Positions 16,913 through 24,922 of a stretch of DNA of 45,743 nt are shown here, piece after piece. The stretch's first letter is position 1, and every line of letters starts with the position of its first letter. A program made the position numbers and the translations under genes. This DNA comes from Bacillota bacterium (GTDB taxonomy: Bacteria; Bacillota; Clostridia; Oscillospirales; Acutalibacteraceae), in the NCBI GenBank assembly GCA_029005175.1, contig JAQXFQ010000153.1, forward strand, positions 1 through 45,743, written 5' to 3'. Below the pieces are notes generated by a model. That model did no database searches and was not told the DNA's origin. It saw only the letters and a program-made list of their open reading frames with translations.

Positions 16913-17761
16913 TTAATCAGTGCCGCCTTTGGTGACGAATACGACGCCGAACGCTTCAGGACCTATGTGAGTGCCTATGGTAGGACCTATCTGGCTGCGC
17001 ACACCCATTTTAAATCCCGCATCCTCCATTTTGGTTTCAAAGCTTTCACAATTCTCCGTGCCGTAGCTGTAGAGCGGATATATTGGAAAATTATCGTCAA
17101 TTTCCATCCCCTGAAGAGTTCTGACCACCTGCACTATCGCTCTGCTCATGCCGATGCATTTTGCTGCCATTTCAACACTGCCGGTTTCGCTGATTTTTAT
17201 AATCGGTTTGATATTTGCCATACTGCCGACTGCGGCAACTGCCTTGCTGATTCTGCCGCCTTTGGCGAGAAATTCCAGTGTATTCAGTCCCGCAATGCAC
17301 TTGACATGAGATTTGAATCTCTCAATTTTTTCCGCGATTTCGGGAGCGGTAAATCCCTGCTCGACGAGGGAGAGGGCATAATCAGCCATTACCTTAATGC
17401 AGAATGATGCCGAGAGCGAGTCGACAAGATAAATTTTATCGTACCCGACCATTTCCTTAGCCAGAGACGCGCTCTGGAATGTGCCGCTTAACTGCGATGA
17501 CAGGAGAATGCAAACCAGTTCGTCGCCGTTTTCCTCAGCCTGGGCAAAGATGTCGGCGAAGGTCTGCGGTGACGGCTGTGAGGTCTTGGGAAAATCGTCG
17601 CTCTCCTTGAGAATTTCGTAAAAATTGCTGCGGTCGAGATTGATACCCTCAATATAAACCTTGTCGCCGATTGTGATTTCGATAGGAACTAATATAAGCC
17701 CTTTTTGCTGAACTTCATCCGCTGTGTAATCCGATGAAGCGTCAACCAGAATTTTTATCAT
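16913..17761 (-). CDS. DegV family fatty-acid-binding protein
   Basis: A 282-residue DegV/EDD-fold protein. Typical features are the start MIKILVDASSDYTADE, PIEITIGDKVYIEGINL, FPKTSQPSPQTF (the TSQPS fatty-acid head-group motif), LLSSQLSGTFQSA with the conserved Ser-Gly-T, LVDSLSAS, and the C-terminal VGPTIGTHIGPEAFGV-like segment (here IGPTIGTHIGPEAFGV). Members such as FakB bind an acyl chain for phosphorylation by FakA; other DegV proteins have unknown roles. There is no fakA nearby. It is transcribed alone from its own promoter. Confidence 0.93.
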   Translation of the reverse strand: MIKILVDASSDYTADEVQQKGLILVPIEITIGDKVYIEGINLDRSNFYEILKESDDFPKTSQPSPQTFADIFAQAEENGDELVCILLSSQLSGTFQSASLAKEMVGYDKIYLVDSLSASFCIKVMADYALSLVEQGFTAPEIAEKIERFKSHVKCIAGLNTLEFLAKGGRISKAVAAVGSMANIKPIIKISETGSVEMAAKCIGMSRAIVQVVRTLQGMEIDDNFPIYPLYSYGTENCESFETKMEDAGFKMGVRSQIGPTIGTHIGPEAFGVVFVTKGGTD

Positions 17762-17824
17762 AAAATACCCTCTTTCCCATGCAAGTTATCAAATTCAATG
17801 CTTCTAAAACTTTTAACTGTTGGA

Positions 17825-17854
17825 ATTTTATCATATATTTAAATGTGTTGTCAA
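17825..17854 (-). promoter_or_regulatory. Promoter of the degV-family gene
   Basis: Minus strand: TTGACA, 18-nt spacer, TAAAAT, about 60 bp upstream of the start codon. Confidence 0.6.
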
Positions 17855-17946
17855 GTTGGTAGAAAGTTAAATTCATAAATTTCAATTAATTCCTTAAAAA
17901 AACATAAATTTCAGAGAAATCTATTTTAATAATCACGCGACTGTGG

Positions 17947-17952
17947 TATAAT
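17947..17952 (+). promoter_or_regulatory. Probable -10 element of the era transcript
   Basis: TATAAT preceded by TGTGG (a near-extended -10) with no good -35, about 40 bp before the small ORF that leads into era. Confidence 0.45.
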
Positions 17953-17991
17953 ATGTTAAATTAATGGAAGCCGAACTGAGGTGAAACAGCT

Positions 17992-18096
17992 ATGCCTTTT
18001 GAAAATTTTGATTTTTCGGATTTCTGGGACGATTGCGAATGGGCAAAGAAAGCCTTGCTTGAAAAAAGAAAATTAAATTTAATGGAGTTGAAATAA
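17992..18096 (+). CDS. Small ORF of 34 codons directly upstream of era
   Basis: Too short for the ORF track. It begins with ATG after a GAGGTG site with 8-nt spacing and encodes MPFENFDFSDFWDDCEWAKK followed by a basic tail. Its stop codon TAA is immediately followed by the TTG start of era, and the era ribosome binding site (GGAG) lies inside its last codons, which points to translational coupling. The FDFSDFWDDCEWAKKAL segment looks like the first helix of SMI1/KNR4 (SUKH) proteins, so it may be the remnant of such a gene or a leader peptide. This is a weak resemblance read by eye. Confidence 0.5.
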   Translation: MPFENFDFSDFWDDCEWAKKALLEKRKLNLMELK

Positions 18097-19002
18097 TTGA
18101 ATTACAACACAAAATCGGCATTTGTTGCCATAGTCGGCAAGCCAAACGTGGGCAAATCGTCCATACTTAACAAGCTGCTGGGCGAGAAAATTGCCATTGT
18201 ATCTGCCAAACCGCAGACTACCCGCAGCAAGATAATGGGCGTGATGAATTACGGCGAAACTCAGCTTGTCTTTACAGATACACCCGGTCTGCACAAGCCG
18301 AAGAACAAGCTTGGAGATTATATGGTGAAGACGATTGCCGACAGTATAGGCGATGTTGACATGTGCCTTATGGTGGTGGAGGAGTCGGGCAGGATTCACG
18401 ACGCCGAGCTTGAGCTTATCGAGAAATTCAAAAAGCTCGAAATGCCGGCAGTTCTTGCTATAAATAAAATCGACAAGCTGAGCGATAAATCAAAGCTTGC
18501 CGAGAGAATCGCGCAGTTTTCCGAATTGTACGATTTTGAGGCGATAGTGCCCGTGAGCGCCGAAACAGGCGAGGGCTTGGAGGATATGACAATCGAGCTT
18601 TGCAAGCTGGCAGAGGAAGGACCGCATTTCTTTGACGAGGACACACTTACCGACCAGCCCGAGCGCGTAATTGCCGCCGAGATAATCCGCGAGAAAATGC
18701 TGCGCCTGCTGAATGATGAGGTTCCCCACGGCACGGCTGTGGAAATCGAAAAGATGCGCGAGCGCGCGGACGGCGGCATAATGGACATTGAAGCCACAAT
18801 TTACTGTGAAAAGGACTCGCACAAGGGCATTATCATAGGCAAGGGCGGCGCAATGCTGAAGAAAATCGGCACATACGCCCGCACTGACCTCGAAAAATTC
18901 CTTGAAATTAAGGTGAATCTCAAGCTGTGGGTCAAGGTAACTCCCGATTGGCGCAATAAGGCGGGAGGGCTGAAGCGTTTCGGGTACGTTGAACAAAAAT
19001 AA
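18097..19002 (+). CDS. era: GTPase Era
   Basis: A 301-residue ribosome-assembly GTPase. G1 is GKPNVGKSS, G2 the KPQTTRSKIMGV switch, G3 DTPGLHKPKN, G4 NKID and G5 SAETGEG; the C-terminal KH domain contains GIIIGKGGAMLKKIG and ends near VTPDWRNKAGGLKRFGY. Era binds the 3' end of 16S rRNA and assists 30S maturation at the membrane. The start is TTG, directly abutting the stop of the 34-codon ORF. yqzL and recO follow, the standard Firmicutes order. Confidence 0.97.
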   Translation: MNYNTKSAFVAIVGKPNVGKSSILNKLLGEKIAIVSAKPQTTRSKIMGVMNYGETQLVFTDTPGLHKPKNKLGDYMVKTIADSIGDVDMCLMVVEESGRIHDAELELIEKFKKLEMPAVLAINKIDKLSDKSKLAERIAQFSELYDFEAIVPVSAETGEGLEDMTIELCKLAEEGPHFFDEDTLTDQPERVIAAEIIREKMLRLLNDEVPHGTAVEIEKMRERADGGIMDIEATIYCEKDSHKGIIIGKGGAMLKKIGTYARTDLEKFLEIKVNLKLWVKVTPDWRNKAGGLKRFGYVEQK

Positions 19003-19047
19003 TTGTTTAAAAATCTGTTAAAATTGCTTTAGTCCGCTAATCTTATT

Positions 19048-19107
19048 CGATTTTTTGACAATGATAATAGTGATACCGCAAAGGTATCTTACATCATTAT
19101 AAAATCG
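19048..19107 (+). promoter_or_regulatory. Segmented hairpin ahead of yqzL-recO
   Basis: Three nested stems separated by internal loops: CGATTTT/AAAATCG, AATGAT/ATCATT and GATACC/GGTATC with a GCAAA loop. The yqzL ribosome binding site GGAG follows the last base directly. A TTGACA lies in the left arm. It could be a leader structure affecting translation, an RNase processing site or a weak terminator without T-tract; no known riboswitch class was recognised. Confidence 0.4.
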
Positions 19108-19120
19108 GAGATGGCTGAAA

Positions 19121-19330
19121 ATGAGCAATCAGGAAGCTTGGAATAAATTTATGCAGACGGGCAGGGTGGATTATTATCTGCTCAGCCGTGGTATCAATAT
19201 ATACGCGAGCGGAGTTTTTCCGCAGGAGAAAAAATCCGCTGTGATAACAGCGCAGTCAGTCGGAGGTGATATTGTTGAATCTGACGGTTTCGGGAATTGT
19301 GCTGAGAGTACAGCCGTCGGGCGACAATGA
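19121..19330 (+). CDS. yqzL: YqzL-like small protein upstream of RecO
   Basis: A 69-codon ORF with a GGAG site. Its WNKFMQTGRVDYYLLSRG segment matches the short YqzL family, which in Bacillus and relatives is encoded just before recO. The usual protein is about 45-50 residues; here the frame runs on past the recO start and overlaps recO by 56 bp, so the last 20 residues are constrained by the recO sequence. Its role is unknown. Confidence 0.7.
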   Translation: MSNQEAWNKFMQTGRVDYYLLSRGINIYASGVFPQEKKSAVITAQSVGGDIVESDGFGNCAESTAVGRQ

Positions 19331-20018
19331 CAGGCTGTGTACAATTCTCACCGACACGCACGGCGTAATCAGCGCATATGCGCGCGGCGCTAAAAGTATG
19401 AAAAATAAAAACTGCACGGGTACGGCTCAGTTTGTCTATGGCAATTTTGAGCTGTATCGCCGCAAGGATTATTATATAGTGGACGAGTCGCAGTATGAGC
19501 AGCTTTATGCGGGGCTGCGCGAGGATATAGTACGTTTGACGGTTGCGCAGTATCTCTGCCAGCTGGCGATGGAAATTATTCCCGAGGAGCAGCCCGCGCA
19601 GGATTATCTGCTGGTAATGCGCGCCGCGCTGTATTATTTATCCGAAAACACCCGCCCGGCTCTGATGGTAAAGGCGGCGTCTGAAATGCGTATGCTGAGC
19701 ATTGCGGGATACATGCCGGATCTGGTGATGTGTCCCGAATGCGGCACATATGAAGCTGATGTGATGTATTTCATACCTCGCACAGGGCAAATCAAATGCG
19801 GAAAATGCGGCATTGGCGGCAATGAATTCGGTGTAGAGCTGGGCAGAGGTGCAATGACGGCTATGCGCCATTCGATTTATGCCGATATAAAGAAGCTGTT
19901 TGCATTTTCTCTCAACGAGCACAGCCTGACTCAATTTTACAGGGCGGCGGAAAGCTTTGTGCTGGCAAGACTGGATAAAAGCCTGACAACGCTTGAATTT
20001 TTGCGCGGCATATTGTAA
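19275..20018 (+). CDS. recO: DNA repair protein RecO
   Basis: A 247-residue RecO, which loads RecA on SSB-coated DNA with RecR. The N-terminal OB fold (VSGIVLRVQPSGDNDRLCTI) and the ISAYARGAKSMKN strand are typical. The central helical domain carries a zinc site, MCPECGTY...CGKCG, near residues 155-178. Start choice: GTG 19266, TTG 19272 and TTG 19275 are all possible; the last gives 8-nt spacing from GGAGG and starts MNLTVSG. The gene overlaps yqzL, implying coupled translation. Confidence 0.93.
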   Translation: MNLTVSGIVLRVQPSGDNDRLCTILTDTHGVISAYARGAKSMKNKNCTGTAQFVYGNFELYRRKDYYIVDESQYEQLYAGLREDIVRLTVAQYLCQLAMEIIPEEQPAQDYLLVMRAALYYLSENTRPALMVKAASEMRMLSIAGYMPDLVMCPECGTYEADVMYFIPRTGQIKCGKCGIGGNEFGVELGRGAMTAMRHSIYADIKKLFAFSLNEHSLTQFYRAAESFVLARLDKSLTTLEFLRGIL

Positions 20019-20093
20019 TATAATTTTAGAATGGTTCTGCGATTACTTATGATTATATGTTTCTAACAGATTTACATATATGCTGTCTTATAT

Positions 20094-20182
20094 GGAAACG
20101 CTGAATAAGTCAATTTACACCCCGCTCAGTGACGGATTTTCGCGGTGTGAAATTGACGGCTACGCCTTTATTCAGCGTATCC
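20094..20182. repeat. Palindromic repeat, type A copy 2 (inverted orientation)
   Basis: An 89-bp element GGAAACGCTGAATAAG ... CTTTATTCAGCGTATCC with the conserved core CGCTCAGTGACGGATTTTCG. It lies in the recO-mutS2 gap in the reverse orientation to the other copies. The flanks are TAT and ATA, not TTAA. Confidence 0.88.
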
Positions 20183-20225
20183 ATAGTATGAGAATTAAAA
20201 AAACATATAGAAACCCGGAGAAAAT

Positions 20226-22616
20226 ATGGATAACAACAGAGATTACAGAGTTTTGGAACTCAGCAAGGTGCTGGAGATGCTTGCGGCTAAATGCTCCTGC
20301 GCCGATACCGCCGAAATGGCGAGACAAATAGAGCCGCAGTCAGATATTAATAAGGTGCATGAAATGCTAACGCAGACTTCCGATGCCCACATGCTTGCCG
20401 GACGCTTTGGAACACCGTCATTCGGCGGCGTTTCAAATGTCGCAAATCCGCTCCGCAGAGCGCAGTCGGGCGCGGTGCTGTCAATGAGTGAGCTGCTGCG
20501 AGTAGCTTCGGTGCTTCGCATGGTGCGTATGCTCAGAGAGTGGCGCAGTCATTGTGAGGGTGTATCCACGTCGCTGGACGGTTTGTTTATGACGCTTGCA
20601 CCGCACCGTTCACTTGAGGATAAAATCACAACCTCAATTCTCAGCGAGGATGAGATGAGTGACCGCGCTTCTTCCGAGCTTTTCGACATTCGCCGCAAAA
20701 TCAAGAGCGCCGAGAGCCGCGTGCGTGAACAGCTCGATAAGATGATTCGCTCCGCAACATATCAGAAGTATTTGCAGGACGCGCTTGTCACCATGCGCGA
20801 TGGCAGATTCGTAGTTCCCGTCAAGGCTGAATTCCGAGGACAGGTCGCGGGTCTGGTGCACGACACCTCATCGTCGGGCGCAACGGTATTTATCGAGCCG
20901 ATGGGTGTAGTCGAGGCAAACAACGACATCCGACTGCTAAAAGGCAGGGAGCAGGAGGAAATAGAGCGTATTCTGGCCGCTCTTTCTTCCGAGTGCGGCG
21001 AAAATGCGGATATGATTATCGCAAGCTATAACACGCTGATAGAGCTTGATTTGCTTTTTGCCAAGGCGAATCTGGCATATGACATGAAGGCATCGCTGCC
21101 TGTGGTATCAGCGGACGGTGTGATTGACCTAAAAAAAGCCAGACACCCGCTTATAGATAAAAATAAAGTCGTTCCGTCAGATATTAGGCTGGGCGGCGAA
21201 TTCGATACATTGATGATTACTGGACCTAATACCGGCGGTAAGACTGTCACGCTCAAAACGCTTGGACTTCTCACAGCGATGACTATGTGCGGCATGATGA
21301 TTCCCGCAGGCGATAACAGCCGAATTTCGGTGTTTGACAAGATTCTCGCGGATATAGGTGATGAGCAGTCAATTGAACAGTCGCTGTCAACATTCTCTGC
21401 GCACATGACAAATATCATCCGAATACTTGGACTTGCGACAGATAAATCGCTTGTTCTTCTGGATGAGTTAGGCGCAGGCACAGACCCGATTGAAGGCGCG
21501 GCACTTGCCGAATCCATAATAGAAGAACTGCGCGGAAAGGGCGCGAGGATTGCCGCAACTACCCATTATGCCGATCTTAAAAGCTATGCGCTTACCACAA
21601 GCGGCGTGGAAAACGGAAGCTGTGAATTTGACGTGGAAACCCTTCGACCGACATATAAGCTTTTAATCGGCGTTCCGGGACGTTCCAATGCCTTTGCGAT
21701 TTGCTCGCATTTGGGAATGCCCGATAGCGTGGTTGAACAGGCAAAAACACTTGTTTCCTCTGAAAACACACGAGTGGAAGATGTGGTTGCGAGCCTTGAC
21801 ACCACACGTCAGACTATGGAAAAGAAGCTGGAGGAGGCCGAGCAAATCAAGATTGAAGCCGAGGCTCTCAAGGCTGAAATTAAAGAGCGTGAGCAAAAGC
21901 TTGAAAAGGCAAAGCAAAACGAAATCGAGCTTGCCCGCGCTGAAGCGTCGCGAATAGTTTCACAGGCGAGGGGAGAGGCAGACGCCCTGCTCAAGGAAAT
22001 CGACCGACTGCGCAAGGACTACGAATCGGCAAAAATCTCTGCGCTCAACGGCGATGCCAAATCTACCCTGCGCTCCCGTCTGCGCAAAATGGAAGCGTCG
22101 GTGGACCCTGTCGAGGAGCGTTCCAACGAGGGTTATGTCCTGCCGCGCGAGCTGAAAATCGGCGACACTGTAGAGGTATTCGGACTGCGGGAAAAGGGTA
22201 CAGTCACCGGGCTTCCTGATAAATCAGGCAATGTAGAGGTGCAGATGGGCATAATTAAATCGCGTGTAAAGCTGAGTGAGTTGCGTCTGATAGAGGAAAG
22301 CAAAATTACTCTTAACGGTCAGAAGCGCAAGCAGAAAGGCAGTACCACCCACAGCATCGACACCAAGACGGTGCAGACCGAGGTTGATGTGCGCGGCTGT
22401 ACCGTGGACGAGGGAATTTTGGAGGTTGACCGCGTTATTGATCACGCAGTTGTGATGAAGCTTGGTGAGGTGCGTGTGATTCACGGCAAGGGCACAGGCG
22501 CGCTTCGCGCCGGACTTCACCAACATTTTCGCAAGCATCCGAGCATAAAATCTTTCCGTCTGGGCGTTTACGGTGAGGGTGAAAACGGCGTTACGATACT
22601 TGAACTCAAAAAGTAA
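20226..22616 (+). CDS. mutS2: Endonuclease MutS2
   Basis: A 796-residue MutS2, the usual length. Domains in order: the MutS core/lever helices (1-300), an ATPase with Walker A GPNTGGKTVTLK near residue 335, signature STFSAHMTNI, Walker B LVLLDELGAGTDPIEG near residue 415 and TTHYADLK, then a long coiled coil (510-620), a KOW-like beta domain, and a C-terminal Smr nuclease domain (VDVRGCTVDEGI, VIHGKGTGALR). In Firmicutes MutS2 resolves recombination intermediates and also splits collided ribosomes; here it follows recO. The ATG at 20226 has CGGAG at 5 nt. A palindromic repeat lies just upstream, in the gap. Confidence 0.97.
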   Translation: MDNNRDYRVLELSKVLEMLAAKCSCADTAEMARQIEPQSDINKVHEMLTQTSDAHMLAGRFGTPSFGGVSNVANPLRRAQSGAVLSMSELLRVASVLRMVRMLREWRSHCEGVSTSLDGLFMTLAPHRSLEDKITTSILSEDEMSDRASSELFDIRRKIKSAESRVREQLDKMIRSATYQKYLQDALVTMRDGRFVVPVKAEFRGQVAGLVHDTSSSGATVFIEPMGVVEANNDIRLLKGREQEEIERILAALSSECGENADMIIASYNTLIELDLLFAKANLAYDMKASLPVVSADGVIDLKKARHPLIDKNKVVPSDIRLGGEFDTLMITGPNTGGKTVTLKTLGLLTAMTMCGMMIPAGDNSRISVFDKILADIGDEQSIEQSLSTFSAHMTNIIRILGLATDKSLVLLDELGAGTDPIEGAALAESIIEELRGKGARIAATTHYADLKSYALTTSGVENGSCEFDVETLRPTYKLLIGVPGRSNAFAICSHLGMPDSVVEQAKTLVSSENTRVEDVVASLDTTRQTMEKKLEEAEQIKIEAEALKAEIKEREQKLEKAKQNEIELARAEASRIVSQARGEADALLKEIDRLRKDYESAKISALNGDAKSTLRSRLRKMEASVDPVEERSNEGYVLPRELKIGDTVEVFGLREKGTVTGLPDKSGNVEVQMGIIKSRVKLSELRLIEESKITLNGQKRKQKGSTTHSIDTKTVQTEVDVRGCTVDEGILEVDRVIDHAVVMKLGEVRVIHGKGTGALRAGLHQHFRKHPSIKSFRLGVYGEGENGVTILELKK

Positions 22617-22647
22617 AAAAATTTTAATAAAAAAGGAGAAATCAGAC

Positions 22648-23580
22648 ATGGCAAACGAAAAGAAAGAAAATAATTCTATTGCGTCGGAGGAAACTTCGAT
22701 TGAGAAGAAAAACATCCAAAGCGAAACTAAAAATAAGAAGAAACTCAGCCCTGCGGTAATCGCTATTTCGGCCGCTGCTGCGCTGCTGGTAGTTTTGGTG
22801 GTATCACTTGGCGTGCTTTTTGCACTTGCCACAAGTGATACTATGCCTAAAGCACCGCTGGTTTCAACAGATATGTCCACCTTAATCAAGGATTCTGCGA
22901 TAGAAATGATTAAGGATAAAAAAATCACATTTACATCAGATGAAGTAAATCTTTGTCTGAAAACCCTTGTAGAAAAATCCTCTGAGACACTCGAGAAAAA
23001 CGGTATAAGAGTGAAAGATTTGTTCGTTGTAATAAATAATGATAAAGCCACTATTTACTGCCGCGCGGTGTATAAGGGTATAACATGGCCAATAAGAGCG
23101 GTAGCGGATATTAACTATGACGACCCATACATAGTGGTCGGCTTCAGCAGCGCGAGTATCGGCAAGCTTGAACTGCCGACGAATCTGCTTATGGAATATG
23201 TAGGTGATAATATCGCCGTGACGGATATTTCTGTTCATAACGGTTTTATCTATTACGATACAACTACATTTAACGATAAGCTTTCGGATATGACATTAAA
23301 CGCGCTCGGGCTTAAGCCGTCAGATATTGAATCCGGAAACGAAGATGGCAATTCAAATGATGATGGAAGCTTCTCATGGAGCAAGTGGTGGCAGAAATTC
23401 ATAGGCGGAATTTCCGACACATTTAAGGACTGGGCGGCTAAGCTCATCAGCGATTTCATCCACAACATCAGCTTTAAAGACATAAAAATAATTGACAACG
23501 AAATTATTCTCGAAGTTGCATTCGATGAGGGAACAAGCGATACCGCCGGCGGCACTGTTTCTGCCGATGCGGCGGCATAA
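22648..23580 (+). CDS. YpmS-like (DUF2140) membrane-anchored protein
   Basis: A 310-residue protein starting at ATG 22648 with a strong AAGGAG site; the track's earlier start lies inside mutS2. It has a charged Lys/Glu-rich cytoplasmic tail (1-38), one transmembrane helix (AVIAISAAAALLVVLVVSLG) and an extracytoplasmic part. The segment KKITFTSDEVNLCLKTLV, followed by paired strands and GFSSASIGKLELPTNLLMEY, resembles DUF2140/YpmS proteins, which fold like lipid-binding TULIP or LppX-type domains. A Gly/Asp/Asn/Ser-rich linker (residues 240-260) precedes an amphipathic end. Function is not known. It is followed by a terminator. Confidence 0.6.
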   Translation: MANEKKENNSIASEETSIEKKNIQSETKNKKKLSPAVIAISAAAALLVVLVVSLGVLFALATSDTMPKAPLVSTDMSTLIKDSAIEMIKDKKITFTSDEVNLCLKTLVEKSSETLEKNGIRVKDLFVVINNDKATIYCRAVYKGITWPIRAVADINYDDPYIVVGFSSASIGKLELPTNLLMEYVGDNIAVTDISVHNGFIYYDTTTFNDKLSDMTLNALGLKPSDIESGNEDGNSNDDGSFSWSKWWQKFIGGISDTFKDWAAKLISDFIHNISFKDIKIIDNEIILEVAFDEGTSDTAGGTVSADAAA

Positions 23581-23587
23581 ATAAAAA

Positions 23588-23629
23588 GCAACACCTGTAT
23601 TATATACTTGATATGGGTGTTGTTTTTTT
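23588..23629 (+). terminator. Intrinsic terminator after the YpmS-like gene
   Basis: GCAACACC / GGGTGTTG stem with a long AT-rich loop, followed by TTTTTTT. Confidence 0.8.
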
Positions 23630-23714
23630 GTTAATAATCCCCTATATACGAATAAGAATGCCGATAAAAATATTGAAAAAATTATGAAATATCGGAAAAA
23701 TTTCAAAAATACTG

Positions 23715-23743
23715 TAGACTATTTTTAGCTAATATGTTATAAT
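23715..23743 (+). promoter_or_regulatory. Promoter of hpf
   Basis: TAGACT, 17-nt spacer, TATAAT. The nested repeat element lies between this promoter and the hpf start, so it would be transcribed as part of a leader of about 260 nt. Confidence 0.6.
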
Positions 23744-23766
23744 ATATGCGAGGTAAGGAAATCTCC

Positions 23767-23967
23767 TTAAGGATACGATGAATAAAGGCGAAGCTGTCGA
23801 TTCCACGCCGCGAAAATCTGTCACTGAGCGGCGTGTAAATCTACTTATACTAATATTCAATTAAAAAAGTACAAAAAAATCGAGCAAAAAACTTGCGTAT
23901 ATGGTTTTTTGCGAAGATTTTTTGTCGTACTTTTATTGAAAATTAGTATTATTCAGCGTTTCCTTAA
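23767..23967. repeat. Palindromic repeat, type A copy 3, interrupted by a second element
   Basis: The left part (TTAAGGATACGATGAATAAAGG ... GCGGCGTGTAAATCTACTTA) and right part (TTATTCAGCGTTTCCTTAA) match the type A consensus, split at the right arm by a 101-bp insert. Both outer flanks carry TTAA. It sits in the hpf 5' leader. Confidence 0.88.
23848..23948. mobile_element. 101-bp inverted-repeat element nested in the type A repeat
   Basis: The ends are TACTAAT and ATTAGTA, and the arms pair imperfectly for about 45 bp (TTCAAT..AAAAGTAC, ATCGAGCAAAAAAC with GTTTTTTGCGAAGAT). A TTA triplet on each side (23845-23847 and 23949-23951) looks like a target-site duplication, because intact type A copies have a single TTA there. 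There is no coding capacity, so it is a MITE-like non-autonomous element. Confidence 0.75.
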
Positions 23968-24013
23968 TTCCGCCCTCAATATTCCTGATATTTGGAAAGG
24001 AGCCATTGTTTTT

Positions 24014-24559
24014 ATGAAATTGACAATCACAGGCAGAAAGATTAATTTGAGAGATTCTTTCAAAGAAAAAGTTGATAAGAAATTTGCAAAATTTGATAAA
24101 TTTTTCGATGAAAACGCTGATGCGGCCGTTACTGTTACCATGGAAAGAAACAGATACACAATTGAAGTTACTATTCACAGCGACGGTTACATCTATCGCG
24201 CCGAAAAATCCGGGCTGGATTTGGAGGAAGCACTTGATCTCGTTGTTGACAGCCTCTCCGCACAAATCCGCCGCAACAAGAAAAAGCTCGCAAAGCGCGT
24301 AAAATCTCCTAATCCCATGGAGGCGTTTATTCCATTTGGCGGTGATGCCGATGATGAAGCCGATGAGGATTCACAATTCCAGATAGTCCGTACCAAAACT
24401 TTCCCTGTATATGCTATGGACGTAGACGAAGCTGTTCTTCAGATGAACATGCTTGGACACAAGTTTTTCATGTTTCGCAATGCTGAGTCAGGTCAAATAA
24501 ATGTAGTTTATCTCCGCCACGACGGCGATTACGGTTTGCTCATCCCTGAGGATAAATAG
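24014..24559 (+). CDS. hpf: Ribosome hibernation promoting factor, long form
   Basis: A 181-residue long HPF. The N-terminal domain (MKLTITGRKINLRDSFKEKV ... ALDLVVDSLSAQIRRNKKKL) binds the 30S A/P sites; after a linker, the C-terminal domain (IVRTKTFPVYAMDVDEAVLQ, GHKFFMFRNAESGQINVVYL) drives ribosome dimerisation to 100S particles in Firmicutes. The track's start at 23909 lies in the repeat; the ATG at 24014 follows GAAAGGAG. The leader carries the nested palindromic elements, which may affect its expression. Confidence 0.95.
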   Translation: MKLTITGRKINLRDSFKEKVDKKFAKFDKFFDENADAAVTVTMERNRYTIEVTIHSDGYIYRAEKSGLDLEEALDLVVDSLSAQIRRNKKKLAKRVKSPNPMEAFIPFGGDADDEADEDSQFQIVRTKTFPVYAMDVDEAVLQMNMLGHKFFMFRNAESGQINVVYLRHDGDYGLLIPEDK

Positions 24560-24601
24560 TTCACGGTTCGACTTGATTTTTTCATGAATTAATTGATTTT
24601 T

Positions 24602-24636
24602 GTTCCGTCTGCCGGCTTCGGCGGGCGGGACTTTTT
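24602..24636 (+). terminator. Intrinsic terminator after hpf
   Basis: A 13-bp stem GTTCCGTCTGCCG / CGGCGGGCGGGAC with three G-U pairs, tetraloop GCTT, then CTTTTTATT. Confidence 0.88.
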
Positions 24637-24656
24637 ATTCTGTCAGAAATATGGGG

Positions 24657-24688
24657 TTGACAAATGATTAATATCATGTTAATATAAT
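24657..24688 (+). promoter_or_regulatory. Promoter upstream of the 281-residue membrane protein gene
   Basis: TTGACA, 17-nt spacer, TAATAT (overlapping TATAAT). The start lies about 235 bp before the coding sequence. Confidence 0.6.
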
Positions 24689-24922
24689 CATAAAATGGAT
24701 TATGTATGCAATCTTCTTTGTTAATAAAATAATAATTTTTTTTTACTAAAAAGTTATTATTTTACGCTTTATGTGAGATATGTATGTCTACGTTCATTTT
24801 TACACGTTATTACAGCGATCACAAAATTGACTATACAAATATTAGCATTGATTAAGTGGTATAGCAAAAAATTTCTAATATCATCATTTTTTGTATTGCT
24901 GTAGAAAGGATGAAATTGATAC
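24689..24922 (+). other. AT-rich leader of about 230 nt
   Basis: No ORF of note. Two AT-rich hairpins are visible: AAAATAATAA with TTATTATTTT (about 24726-24763), and ATAGCAAAAAAT with ATTTTTTG..TTGCT just before the AAAGGATG ribosome binding site. No known riboswitch was recognised. Confidence 0.35.

Noticed and set aside
22224-23051. Minus-strand ORF of 275 codons
   Set aside because: It is a shadow of the mutS2 3' end and the YpmS-like gene, both of which have family motifs and ribosome binding sites on the plus strand.
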